Positions 9,398 through 17,197 of a stretch of 64,000 nucleotides of DNA are shown in pieces. The stretch is from Aequorivita sp. (GTDB lineage: Bacteria; Bacteroidota; Bacteroidia; Flavobacteriales; Flavobacteriaceae), in contig JAGXGE010000015.1 of NCBI GenBank assembly GCA_024637015.1, forward strand, positions 1-64,000. Reading direction: 5' to 3'. Below the pieces are notes generated by a model. That model had not been told where the DNA came from. It did no database searches and was given only the letters and a program-made list of their open reading frames with translations. Made by a program: the position numbers and the translations under genes. Each line of letters opens with the position of its first letter. Position 1 is the stretch's first letter.

Positions 9398-9422
9398 GAA
9401 TATAATTGAAAAGGAAATTAAA

Positions 9423-9800
9423 GTGGGCAATATAAATTCTTTTGAGGATTTAGAGTGTTGGAAATCGGCAACCGACTTAAGACGCTATGTTTCCAAAAGC
9501 ATTTTGCCGAAATTTCCAGCAGATGAAAAGTTTGCCCTTACAAGCCAGTTAAGACGTTCTTCCCGATCGGTTTCCGATAATATTTCGGAAGGATATGGAA
9601 GGTATCATTTTCAAGAGAATATTCAAGCGTGTAGAATGGCACGCGGTTCTTTATGTGAATCATTAAATCAGGTTATTATCGCTAGGGATGAGGATTATAT
9701 TAATGACGAGATTATGTTGGAATTCCGACAGATTTATGAAAAAACCAAAGCTATTCTAAACGGCTATATTAATTATTTAAAGATTGCCAAGAAGCAATAA
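9423..9800 (+). CDS. Four-helix-bundle protein (23S rRNA intervening-sequence / S23 family)
   Basis: A 125-residue protein of the TIGR02436 family, first seen as an open frame inside intervening sequences of 23S rRNA genes and related to the Avd accessory protein of diversity-generating retroelements. Family features visible are SFEDLECWKSA near the start, TSQLRRSSRSVSDNISEGYGR (split here over 47-67) and the helical C-terminus ending in NYLKIAKK. These proteins form basic homopentameric bundles that bind nucleic acid; the cellular role is unknown. The start is GTG at 9423. The striking point is its position between sdhA and sdhB, flanked by inverted heptamer arrays, which suggests it moved in as a unit. 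It is co-transcribed with the sdh genes. Confidence 0.88.
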   Translation: MGNINSFEDLECWKSATDLRRYVSKSILPKFPADEKFALTSQLRRSSRSVSDNISEGYGRYHFQENIQACRMARGSLCESLNQVIIARDEDYINDEIMLEFRQIYEKTKAILNGYINYLKIAKKQ

Positions 9801-9824
9801 TTATAGAAATAAAAAGTGTTTAGC

Positions 9825-9859
9825 GCTTAACGCCTAACACTTAACACATAACTTTTAAC
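9825..9859 (-). repeat. Right heptamer array (gttannn on the minus strand, 5 units)
   Basis: Five 7-base units: gcttaac, gcctaac, acttaac, acataac, ttttaac; a sixth, more degenerate unit (gtttagc) precedes them at 9818-9824. Read on the minus strand each unit is gttannn, as in the left array. The array ends three bases before the ATG of sdhB. Confidence 0.85.
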
Positions 9860-9862
9860 ATC

Positions 9863-10609
9863 ATGAAGTTAACACTAAAAATTTGGCGTCAAAAAAACGC
9901 AACCACTAAGGGAGAATTAAAAACATATCCTATTGACGGAGTAGAAGGTGACATGTCTTTTTTAGAAATGCTCGACGTTCTCAATGAAGGTTTAATAAAC
10001 AAAGGCGAAGAGCCCGTAGTTTTTGACCATGACTGCCGTGAAGGAATTTGCGGAAGCTGCTCGTTGCAAATAAACGGTGAGCCACATGGGCCAGACCGAT
10101 TGGTTACAACTTGTCAATTGCACATGCGTATGTTCAACGATGGCGATACTATTGTAATTGAACCGTTCCGAGCAAAGGCTTTTCCTGTAATAAAGGATTT
10201 GGTGGTGGATAGAACCGCCTTTGACAGAATTCAACAGGCTGGAGGTTATATTTCAGTGAATACATCTGGAAACACTATTGATGCCAACACTATTCCCATA
10301 AACAAACACGATGCAGATGAATCTTTCAATGCAGCAACATGTATTGGTTGTGGTGCTTGTGTGGCTGCCTGTAAAAACGCCAGTGCAATGCTTTTCACTT
10401 CTGCAAAAGTAAGCCAGTTCGCATTGCTTCCACAAGGAAGAATTGAAGCAACAGAGCGTGTTTTAAATATGGTAGCTCAAATGGACAAAGAAGGTTTTGG
10501 AAACTGTACTAACACCGGTGCCTGCGAAATTGAGTGTCCTAAAGGAATTTCCTTGGAAAACATTGCCCGAATGAACCGTGAATATTTAAGCGCGAGTTTG
10601 AAAGGATAA
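9863..10609 (+). CDS. sdhB: Succinate dehydrogenase iron-sulfur subunit
   Basis: The 248-residue electron-transfer subunit. The 2Fe-2S plant-ferredoxin-type cluster is bound by C58, C63, C66 and C84 (CREGICGSC, then TTC). A second domain binds the 4Fe-4S and 3Fe-4S clusters through [11 protein letters not shown] (about 154-164) and [14 protein letters not shown] (about 213-226). It takes electrons from the SdhA flavin and passes them to quinone at SdhC. It is unusually far from sdhA because of the inserted four-helix-bundle gene, and the right heptamer array reaches to within three bases of its ATG, so these repeats form its translation initiation region. The operon ends at the terminator at 10634-10664. 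Confidence 0.96.
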   Translation: MKLTLKIWRQKNATTKGELKTYPIDGVEGDMSFLEMLDVLNEGLINKGEEPVVFDHDCREGICGSCSLQINGEPHGPDRLVTTCQLHMRMFNDGDTIVIEPFRAKAFPVIKDLVVDRTAFDRIQQAGGYISVNTSGNTIDANTIPINKHDADESFNAATCIGCGACVAACKNASAMLFTSAKVSQFALLPQGRIEATERVLNMVAQMDKEGFGNCTNTGACEIECPKGISLENIARMNREYLSASLKG

Positions 10610-10633
10610 AAAAACGCTATATAAAAAATGAAG

Positions 10634-10664
10634 AAATCCTAAGTATTTAATACTTAGGATTTTT
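10634..10664. terminator. Bidirectional terminator between sdhB and the hybrid kinase gene
   Basis: A 13-base perfect stem (10634-10646 with 10650-10662) with a 3-base loop and a following T run. It serves the convergent sdh operon and, on the other strand, the kinase gene, whose stop codon is at 10668. Confidence 0.9.
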
Positions 10665-10667
10665 TTA

Positions 10668-12914
10668 TTACTTAAGTGAAAATTTTTCGGTGCTGAGTTG
10701 TATTGATTCTTCTATATTTAGATTGCGAAGTATAATTTTCAAGAATTTATCTGTATCATAGGGTTTTACTATAATATCATTCATTCCCGAAGCTTCAATT
10801 TTGTTTCTCATTTCTTCAACTTCAATAGCAGTCAAAGCCAAAATTGGAATTAATTTGTTGAATTTTCTAATTTCTTTGGTAGTTTCAATTCCATTTTTGC
10901 CTGGCATATTGATATCCATCAGAACAAGATCAAAAGTATCATTCTTTATTTTTTCAATAGCAATATCGCCGCTTTCAGCAATATCACAAACCACCCCGTG
11001 ATTTTCAAGTATTTTCTTCGTTACAATTTGGTTGATACGGTTGTCGTCTACCACAAGTATCTTTTTGCCATTCAAAATGTTGTTATCGTCCAGTATTTTG
11101 TTTTGAAGCAAGTGTTTCAATATTTGAAAGCTTAGTGTAAAACCAAAAGTAGATCCTTTGCCTGGTTTGCTTTTTAGCTTGATGGAAGAGTTTGAAGCCT
11201 CCAGCAGTTTTTTTACTATGGCAAGTCCAAGTCCTGTTCCTTGTATGTTGAAATCGTCAGAATCTACTTGTTGGAATTCTTCAAAAATGGCTTTCTGTTT
11301 TTCCTTTGGAATCCCAATACCTTGATCTTTAATGCTAAAATATATGGTTACTTCATTTTCAGAAATTGATTCTTCTTGAGCCGAAATATAGATATTGCCA
11401 TTAGTAGTAAATTTTATGGCGTTGCCCACTAAATTCATGAGAATTTGCGAAAGGCGCACGCGGTCACCAATAATTGTATGGGGAATATTTTCTGAAATAT
11501 CTACGTGCAGTTTATTTTTATTCTGGACCAGAGCATATTGAAAAGACGAAACTATAGATTGAACCAAATCCTTTAAATCAAAGGGTGCCTTCATTTCCTC
11601 GAGGGTGTTCGATTCCAATTTGCTTATTTGAAGCACATCATTTATAAGCGCCAAAAGATAGTCTGCCGAAAATTTTAAATTCTTTAAATCTGCTCGATGG
11701 TCTTTGAGCGACTCGTCTTCCAAAAGCACAGAACTTAAGCCAATAACCCCATAAAGCGGAGTTCGTAATTCATGGCTAACAGTTGAAAAGAACTTGCTTT
11801 TTGCTAAAGCCAATTTTTCCGATTTCTGTTTTGCTTTTAAGTATTGTTGGTTTTTTTCTTTTAAGGTAAGGGTCAGTTTTTTTCTTCCTCTGTGCGATAT
11901 GTAAAGAATTATCAAAAATAATCCCATTAATAGGGCTGCTCCAATAAAAAAGTAAAGCAGAATGTTGCTTAGTAAAGCTTTTTCTGAAAATAATTTTTTT
12001 TCTAGTTTTGCTTGGCGTGCCTGTTTTTTATATTCATTAACGCTAAATTGGGCAGCTGCGTGCTGAATAGCCATTAGGCGCTCTTTTTCAAATTGGACAG
12101 ATGAAAGACTATCAAATTTTTTCCGCACCAAAAAAGCCTCTTTAAAATCACCAGTATCAAAAAGAGCGTTACTATATTCTTTGTAAGCTTCAATTAAATT
12201 GTCATCAATATAATTTCCTTTTACCCCAAAGTCAATAGCCTCTTTAAAGTTTACAATCGCTTCTTTTGGTTTGTTTGAATGAAGGCTCAACTTGCCCTTA
12301 AGTAAATTCATTTCAGTTGTTAGGCCTTTAAAACCCATAGCGTCTATTCCTTGTTGTGCTTTATTGAAATAGAGCTGCGCTTTTTTTTGATCGCCTTGAC
12401 TAAGGTATGATTCGGATATGTTATAATAGACCATGGATGCCTCCAAAGTATCCTTTCTTTTTAACGAAAGGGGCAATGCTTTTTCAAAAAAAGGAAGGGC
12501 CGAATCGTGTTTTTTTTCGGCCAAATAAAGCGCCCCCATAAAATTATAGGCACGAGCAATTATAAAGTCGTCTTTTGAATTTTCTGCAAACTCTAAATAA
12601 ACATTTGCATAATCGTGGGCATTCTCAAAATCTTTCAGATATAAAAAGGAAGCACCCATCATATATCTAGAATAAAAGGCTGCATCATTATCACCGATAC
12701 GTTCGGCAAATTTTATATTGTCAATGGAGGTAAATATTACAGAGTCGTATTTTCCTTCAAACAGCATATAATCTGTCCGGTCTTGCAATGCCTTTAGGGA
12801 GTCTTTAAGCACAGCAAACTCCTGCTCGTTTTGGATTAAAATAGTGTCTTGGCTATTTTGAGCAAATCCTATTAAGGGAATAAACAGTATTATGAAGCGT
12901 AAATATTTCAACAT
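10668..12914 (-). CDS. Hybrid sensor histidine kinase / response regulator with TPR sensor
   Basis: A 748-residue inner-membrane signalling protein. Order: signal peptide (1-18), periplasmic TPR-like helical repeats (about 70-270), one transmembrane segment (315-339), a coiled linker, a HisKA dimerisation domain with phospho-acceptor H381 in HELRTP, a HATPase_c domain (N box NLVGNAIKF, G1 DQGIGIP, G2 GTGLGLAIVKKL) and a receiver domain (about 617-735) with phospho-acceptor D667 in LMDINMPG and K717 in VKPYD. No DNA-binding output domain follows, so it probably acts through a separate phosphotransfer protein or regulator that is not next to it. It is transcribed alone and convergent to the sdh operon. 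The signal sensed is unknown. Confidence 0.93.
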   Translation of the reverse strand: MLKYLRFIILFIPLIGFAQNSQDTILIQNEQEFAVLKDSLKALQDRTDYMLFEGKYDSVIFTSIDNIKFAERIGDNDAAFYSRYMMGASFLYLKDFENAHDYANVYLEFAENSKDDFIIARAYNFMGALYLAEKKHDSALPFFEKALPLSLKRKDTLEASMVYYNISESYLSQGDQKKAQLYFNKAQQGIDAMGFKGLTTEMNLLKGKLSLHSNKPKEAIVNFKEAIDFGVKGNYIDDNLIEAYKEYSNALFDTGDFKEAFLVRKKFDSLSSVQFEKERLMAIQHAAAQFSVNEYKKQARQAKLEKKLFSEKALLSNILLYFFIGAALLMGLFLIILYISHRGRKKLTLTLKEKNQQYLKAKQKSEKLALAKSKFFSTVSHELRTPLYGVIGLSSVLLEDESLKDHRADLKNLKFSADYLLALINDVLQISKLESNTLEEMKAPFDLKDLVQSIVSSFQYALVQNKNKLHVDISENIPHTIIGDRVRLSQILMNLVGNAIKFTTNGNIYISAQEESISENEVTIYFSIKDQGIGIPKEKQKAIFEEFQQVDSDDFNIQGTGLGLAIVKKLLEASNSSIKLKSKPGKGSTFGFTLSFQILKHLLQNKILDDNNILNGKKILVVDDNRINQIVTKKILENHGVVCDIAESGDIAIEKIKNDTFDLVLMDINMPGKNGIETTKEIRKFNKLIPILALTAIEVEEMRNKIEASGMNDIIVKPYDTDKFLKIILRNLNIEESIQLSTEKFSLK

Positions 12915-13116
12915 CTAGAAAAGTTCAAAATAGGGTTTTTAAAGACTACTAAAATAACATATTATAATGAGATTAGTACGCTAAACCATTTTGCTTAGTC
13001 TTAAAAATTTATTGAAATCAAATTTATAAAAACTAATAGGTTGTATCTTGGTTAGAGAAATAAAGTCTTCAAATTCTTGTAATAAAAATTTATCTTTAGA
13101 TACTAAATCACAAACC

Positions 13117-14097
13117 ATGAAGTACTTACTTTTTATCCTTAGTCTTTTTCCAATTTCATCCATTAATGCACAAATAATGAAACCCAATGATCCCTTAGCA
13201 CATACTTTTTCAATAGTGGCGCGTGATGCAAAAACAGGAGAAATGGCTGTGGCTGTTCAGAGTCATTGGTTTAGTGTGGGCACTGGTGTGTCGTGGGGCG
13301 AAGCTGGCGTGGGCGTTGTCGCTACCCAATCGTTTACTAACAAATCATTCGGTATTCGTGGGTTGAAGTTATTAAAAGAAGGGAAAACTCCACAAGAGGC
13401 AATGGACATTTTGTTGAGCGATGACGAAGGTAGGGATTTCCGTCAAGTGGCCATTTTGGACAGGCAAGGAAGGGTTGCAACACACACAGGTAAAAGTTGC
13501 ATTGATTTTGCTGGTCACGCAAACGGTAATAATTTTTCAGTACAGGCAAATATGATGCTGAACGATAAAGTAGTGCCGGCAATGGAAAAAGCTTGGAAAG
13601 AACACGCCGAAATGCCTTTGGCCGAAAGAATGGTTGCTGTATTAAAAGCTGCACAGAATGCTGGAGGTGACATTCGCGGAAAACAATCTGCCGCATTACT
13701 TATTGTTGCACCCGAGGCTACCAAGGAGCCTTGGAACGATAAACTTTTAGACTTGCGTGTTGATGATTCAGAAAATCCTATAAAGGAAATTGATAGACTT
13801 TTAAAAGTTTTTCGCGCATATGAACATATGAACCAAGGAGATTTATATGTTGAAAAGAATGAAATGAAAAAAGCTATGGACGAATACAATGCTGCTATGA
13901 AAATGTTTCCAGAAAATTTGGAAATGCAGTATTGGACGGCGATAACCCTAGCGAACGATAAACAAATTGAACGAGCTGCTGAAATGCTTCAGAATATCTA
14001 TAAAAATGATGAAAACTGGAGGGAGCTTACAAGGCGTTTGCCGAAAGTGGGCTTACTGAATGTTTCAGAAAAAGATTTGAAAGAATTACTCAAGTAA
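13117..14097 (+). CDS. DUF1028 family secreted protein with C-terminal TPR-like region
   Basis: 326 residues from the chosen start, ATG at 13117, which gives a signal peptide (MKYLLFILSLFPISSINAQ). An upstream in-frame ATG at 13048 would bury this signal and is less likely. Residues 25-235 match DUF1028, an Ntn-hydrolase-like fold: HTFSIVARD, SVGTGVSWGEAGVGVVATQ, and GKSCIDFAGHANGNNFSVQ (in two parts). The last 100 residues contain TPR-like helices (YEHMNQGDLYVEKNEMKKA region). The biochemical function of DUF1028 is not established. A TATCTTTA (-7-like) sequence lies at 13091-13098. Its neighbour downstream is also exported. Confidence 0.8.
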   Translation: MKYLLFILSLFPISSINAQIMKPNDPLAHTFSIVARDAKTGEMAVAVQSHWFSVGTGVSWGEAGVGVVATQSFTNKSFGIRGLKLLKEGKTPQEAMDILLSDDEGRDFRQVAILDRQGRVATHTGKSCIDFAGHANGNNFSVQANMMLNDKVVPAMEKAWKEHAEMPLAERMVAVLKAAQNAGGDIRGKQSAALLIVAPEATKEPWNDKLLDLRVDDSENPIKEIDRLLKVFRAYEHMNQGDLYVEKNEMKKAMDEYNAAMKMFPENLEMQYWTAITLANDKQIERAAEMLQNIYKNDENWRELTRRLPKVGLLNVSEKDLKELLK

Positions 14098-14164
14098 GTT
14101 TTAACACTTTCATTTTCAATATATTTTTATTAAAAACGTTTTGTAATAAGTCAAGTCTGGATTT

Positions 14165-14821
14165 ATGCGAAAACAATTTATCTTTTTACTTTTTGTTTGC
14201 CTTGGATTTAGTTCCATTGCGCAAATAGGCGCTGTAATTGGAAATGACAATCGTCATAATGACCAAGTTTCTGAAAAACGCAAAACACCTTTTTCTACTG
14301 CAAAGCTTGCTTTTGCAATCACAAAAGACGCAACTTCTGACAAGGATAAAGTTTTTGCAATCTATAAATGGATAGCTTCCAATATTTCTTATGACAATGA
14401 GTTACGGCTAAGTTCAAAGCTTCAAAAAGAATTTTATACTTCCGAAGAAAATGTAATAAAAAAAGTTTTGGAGCGGAATATGGCGCTTTGCGGTGGTTTT
14501 GCTTTTCTTTTTAAAAGTCTCTGTGAAGATGTGGGCGTACCTGCAGAAGTGGTCCATGGGTTCACAAAAGATTATTATGGGAAAATACAAAAAGATAAAA
14601 AACCGAACCATACTTGGAGTGCGGTAAAGTTGAATGGGCAATGGCAATTGCTTGATATTACTTGGGCCATAAGTTATGGCAGCAACAATAAGCCCGATGA
14701 TTTCTGGTTCTTAACAAGACCTGCCGATTTTATTCTTTCCCACTTTCCGGAAGACCGTAAATGGATATTATTAGGGAATCCTATTTCGTTTTCAGAGTTT
14801 CAAAAACATTCTATAAAATAA
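14165..14821 (+). CDS. Exported transglutaminase-like (papain-fold) protein
   Basis: A 218-residue protein with a signal peptide (ending SSIAQ, residue 20) and a transglutaminase-core domain. The catalytic triad can be assigned as C109 (ALCGGFAFLF), H149 (NHTWSAVKL) and D164 (LLDITWA), in the usual order and spacing. Bacterial members are generally thought to act as thiol proteases or transferases in the periplasm or cell envelope; the substrate here is unknown. The DUF1028 gene ends 67 bases upstream, so the two may be co-transcribed. A terminator shared with rpmA follows directly. Confidence 0.82.
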   Translation: MRKQFIFLLFVCLGFSSIAQIGAVIGNDNRHNDQVSEKRKTPFSTAKLAFAITKDATSDKDKVFAIYKWIASNISYDNELRLSSKLQKEFYTSEENVIKKVLERNMALCGGFAFLFKSLCEDVGVPAEVVHGFTKDYYGKIQKDKKPNHTWSAVKLNGQWQLLDITWAISYGSNNKPDDFWFLTRPADFILSHFPEDRKWILLGNPISFSEFQKHSIK

Positions 14822-14850
14822 AAAACCTCCACATTTCTGTGAAGGTTTTT
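14821..14850. terminator. Bidirectional terminator (transglutaminase gene / rplU-rpmA)
   Basis: A 12-base stem with one mismatch (14821-14832 with 14837-14848), a 4-base loop and A/T runs on both sides; it separates convergent transcription units. Confidence 0.85.
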
Positions 14851-14872
14851 ATTTTATTAAACAAGTTTGTTA

Positions 14873-15136
14873 CTATGCCTCAGCGTTTGGAACGATAGAA
14901 ACGTAGCTCTTGTTGTCTTTCTTTTTGGTAAACTTCACCAAACCATCCACTTGTGCGTGCAAGGTGTGATCTTTACCACCATATACGTTTTCACCTGGGT
15001 GATGCGTATATCCTCTTTGTCTTACGATGATATTTCCAGCAATGGCAGCTTGTCCACCAAAAATCTTAACGCCTAGACGTTTCGATTCTGATTCGCGACC
15101 GTTTTTGGAACTACCAACTCCTTTTTTGTGAGCCAT
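14873..15136 (-). CDS. rpmA: 50S ribosomal protein L27 (bL27)
   Basis: An 87-residue protein of the large ribosomal subunit near the peptidyl-transferase centre. It starts directly with [18 protein letters not shown] and so has no cleavable N-terminal extension of the Firmicute type. [16 protein letters not shown] and [14 protein letters not shown] are family signatures. It is downstream of rplU (29 bases), the conserved rplU-rpmA pair, and must be transcribed from the promoter before rplU. Confidence 0.97.
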   Translation of the reverse strand: MAHKKGVGSSKNGRESESKRLGVKIFGGQAAIAGNIIVRQRGYTHHPGENVYGGKDHTLHAQVDGLVKFTKKKDNKSYVSIVPNAEA

Positions 15137-15165
15137 GGTTTATACTTTTTAATTAATGATTTCGA

Positions 15166-15945
15166 TTATTTGTTTTTAAGCAATTCTTTCGCTTGCTTAA
15201 CCCACTCTTCAGCTTCAATCTTATCGCGTGTAATACCGTCGATAGCTGAAAGCTCTTCGCGGTCTGCAGCTTTAAGTTTGCTTATTTGCTCCCAAGTGTA
15301 AATGCCTACTTCGTTAAGTCTAGTTTCATACGCTGGACCAATACCGTTGATGAGTTTCAAGTCATCAGCTTCTGCTTTTGTAGCTGTACCGATATTGTGA
15401 AGTACTTTATCGATGTTCATTTCGATTTTAGCATCTTCAGCTCTGTGCTCTGCACGAGTTACAAGATTTTCGCTTACTTCAACTTCTTTTTTGGCTTTTG
15501 CTTTTGGCTCGGCTTTTTTAGTTTCAGCTTTAGCGGCTGGCTTGGTTTCTTTTTTTGGAGCAGCTTTTTTTGTGTCAACCTTAGCTTTAGCAGGAGTTGA
15601 CTTTGCTTCTTCCTTTTTTGCAGGTGTAGCTCCTGAAGCTACAATGCTTTCGATTATAATTTCAGAAAGATACTGACGGTGACCGTTTTTCTTGCGGAAA
15701 CCTTTTCTTCTTTTCTTTTTGAATACAATAACCTTGTCACCTTTTAGGTGTTTTACGACTTTAGCTCCTATTTGAGCTCCGTCTATAGCTGGGGCGCCTA
15801 TGGTAATATTGTCTCCGTCACCAATAAGAAGTACATTGTCAAAAGACACTTTTTTACCTTCTTCTACTGGCAAACGATTGACAAAAACCTTTTGGTCTTT
15901 TGCAACTTTTACTTGCTGCCCTGCTATCTCTACAATTGCGTACAT
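15166..15945 (-). CDS. rplU: 50S ribosomal protein L21 (bL21) with C-terminal helix-hairpin-helix extension
   Basis: 259 residues, against about 103 for ordinary L21. Residues 1-103 are a complete L21 domain (MYAIVEIAGQQVKV at the start, KRRKGFRKKNGHRQ near 77-90). Residues 104-155 are a Lys/Ala/Pro/Glu-rich low-complexity linker. Residues about 195-259 form a helix-hairpin-helix-type module (LKLINGIGPAYETRLNE, YTWEQIS) like that of DUF4332-type proteins. I recall such long L21 proteins from other Flavobacteriia, so this is probably a lineage feature and not an assembly artefact. The extension may bind rRNA or DNA; its role is unknown. The gene is read from a promoter at 16039-16046 through a structured leader. 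Confidence 0.93.
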   Translation of the reverse strand: MYAIVEIAGQQVKVAKDQKVFVNRLPVEEGKKVSFDNVLLIGDGDNITIGAPAIDGAQIGAKVVKHLKGDKVIVFKKKRRKGFRKKNGHRQYLSEIIIESIVASGATPAKKEEAKSTPAKAKVDTKKAAPKKETKPAAKAETKKAEPKAKAKKEVEVSENLVTRAEHRAEDAKIEMNIDKVLHNIGTATKAEADDLKLINGIGPAYETRLNEVGIYTWEQISKLKAADREELSAIDGITRDKIEAEEWVKQAKELLKNK

Positions 15946-15985
15946 AGCGAATCGTTTATAAATTAGTTAAACTTAAATTTCCCTA

Positions 15986-16030
15986 ACGTTTGCGGGGGCC
16001 TAAGCCTCCGAAGCAAACAAGGTTTGCGTA
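15986..16030 (-). promoter_or_regulatory. Structured leader of rplU-rpmA with two mutually exclusive hairpins
   Basis: On the transcript, gcaaac (rc of 16022-16027) can pair with gtttgc (rc of 16013-16018) over a 3-base loop. The same gtttgc can instead pair with gcaaac (rc of 15988-15993), extended by a GC-rich stem (15994-15998 with 16005-16009). The two stems share one strand and cannot form together. The leader lies between the -7 element (16039-16046) and the rplU start. This is the layout of an autoregulatory ribosomal-protein leader, but it is not matched to a known family here. Confidence 0.5.
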
Positions 16031-16038
16031 GGGGGCTG

Positions 16039-16046
16039 CAAATATA
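16039..16046 (-). promoter_or_regulatory. rplU-rpmA promoter -7 element TATATTTG
   Basis: An exact TAnnTTTG match on the minus strand, giving a leader of about 90 bases before the rplU ATG. Confidence 0.7.
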
Positions 16047-16085
16047 ATTTTTAAAAAGGAAACAACAAAGTGTTTTATTGTTAAT

Positions 16086-16541
16086 TTACAGGGTGTTCCT
16101 GTTTCCATCTTGTGTGTTCCATGATTTTTTGAGAAGTTGCATAAAAGAGAGCGTTAAAACCAGAGTAGTGGCAAAGCCCATTATTAATATTGATATTAAT
16201 AACATAAGGGTTCCCATATCGTATTCAACATTCCACCTTTCCATAATGGCATCAGAAAATTCTGCGTCAATTTGGTACATATAGATAGCCATAAAAATAG
16301 TGAAAATTATAGATGCAATTCCACCAGAGAACAGGCCTACCTGAAAACCCTTTTCATATTTGAATTTGTTTTTTCGGGAAGAATAATTTTTCATTGCCAT
16401 GTAAATTCCGAAACCGAAGATCAATCCATTAACTGAACTTAATACTGGATATTGATGCAATCCGACCAATTTTAAAAGAAGAAAATATGCAATTAAAATT
16501 ACTGCAATCCAAATACTGTAACGCGAATATACTTTGAACAT
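16086..16541 (-). CDS. DUF4199 family membrane protein
   Basis: A 151-residue integral membrane protein with four predicted helices (about 7-28, 34-50, 66-88 and 108-134). The sequence KYEKGFQVGLFSGGIASII (61-79) is typical of DUF4199, a Bacteroidota family without assigned function. It is transcribed alone, between gldD and the rplU unit. Confidence 0.75.
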   Translation of the reverse strand: MFKVYSRYSIWIAVILIAYFLLLKLVGLHQYPVLSSVNGLIFGFGIYMAMKNYSSRKNKFKYEKGFQVGLFSGGIASIIFTIFMAIYMYQIDAEFSDAIMERWNVEYDMGTLMLLISILIMGFATTLVLTLSFMQLLKKSWNTQDGNRNTL

Positions 16542-16582
16542 AATAGTTAGTTTTTACAGTCAAAAGTTACAAAAACTTGCCG

Positions 16583-16600
16583 AACCATTTGTGAATGGTT
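16583..16600 (-). terminator. Possible weak terminator after gldD
   Basis: A 7-base stem (16583-16589 with 16594-16600). On the minus strand the following T run begins several bases later, so this is only a candidate. Confidence 0.35.
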
Positions 16601-16633
16601 TGTTAACTTTTTTGAATGAATGTTGAAACAACT

Positions 16634-17197
16634 TTATTCCCAAGTAATTGTTTCCATCAATTTCCTAATGTCTTCCCGAAGATAAACAACGGCAGGATAG
16701 ATAGAATCGAAGTTGGGCTTGGCATCAAAATACAAAGCGCCGTTCAAAAAATGGTTGATGCTGTCCGTAACATAAAACTCCGCTTGGGTGGCCGCGTTAC
16801 CGTTTATCATATAGAACATTCCATAAACGTTTTTATCTGGGTTCACAAAAGGTTGCTCTGGAATGCTATTGGCTTTAATGGTGTGGTCGTAAGCCAATTT
16901 TTGCGCGTCTTGCAATAAAGAATCTAGATTGTTATTCCGAATATCTTGATAGGTCAAATACAAAGTAGCCTTCATATTTGGGTAATATATATTGGTGCCA
17001 CAACGTTTCTTTTTAACCATTATAGCATTTTCGTTCATCGAAAAGCTATAGGGACAACCCCTTTCAACAGTAAGATATTCAGGCTTTGGATAGTCCAAAC
17101 GAAGCATTGCCGAAGGTTTTACTATAACATCATCTTCGCAGGAAGCAAGGATGAAAAGGCTTGAAAGGAAAAGGTAAATTAGACTATTTATTTTCAA
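16634..17197 (-). CDS. gldD: Gliding motility lipoprotein GldD
   Basis: A 187-residue lipoprotein with a lipobox at residues 17-20 (LASC). The body matches GldD (TIGR03512): MLRLDYPKPEY, CPYSF, CGTNIYYPNMKATLYLTY, and a PAVVYLREDIRKL end. GldD is needed for gliding in Flavobacterium johnsoniae and is linked to the type IX secretion machinery; its exact role is not settled. Its start overlaps the end of gldE by 14 bases, so the two are translationally coupled. The window also contains a type IX cargo protein (5162-6283), consistent with a working system. Confidence 0.93.
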   Translation of the reverse strand: MKINSLIYLFLSSLFILASCEDDVIVKPSAMLRLDYPKPEYLTVERGCPYSFSMNENAIMVKKKRCGTNIYYPNMKATLYLTYQDIRNNNLDSLLQDAQKLAYDHTIKANSIPEQPFVNPDKNVYGMFYMINGNAATQAEFYVTDSINHFLNGALYFDAKPNFDSIYPAVVYLREDIRKLMETITWE

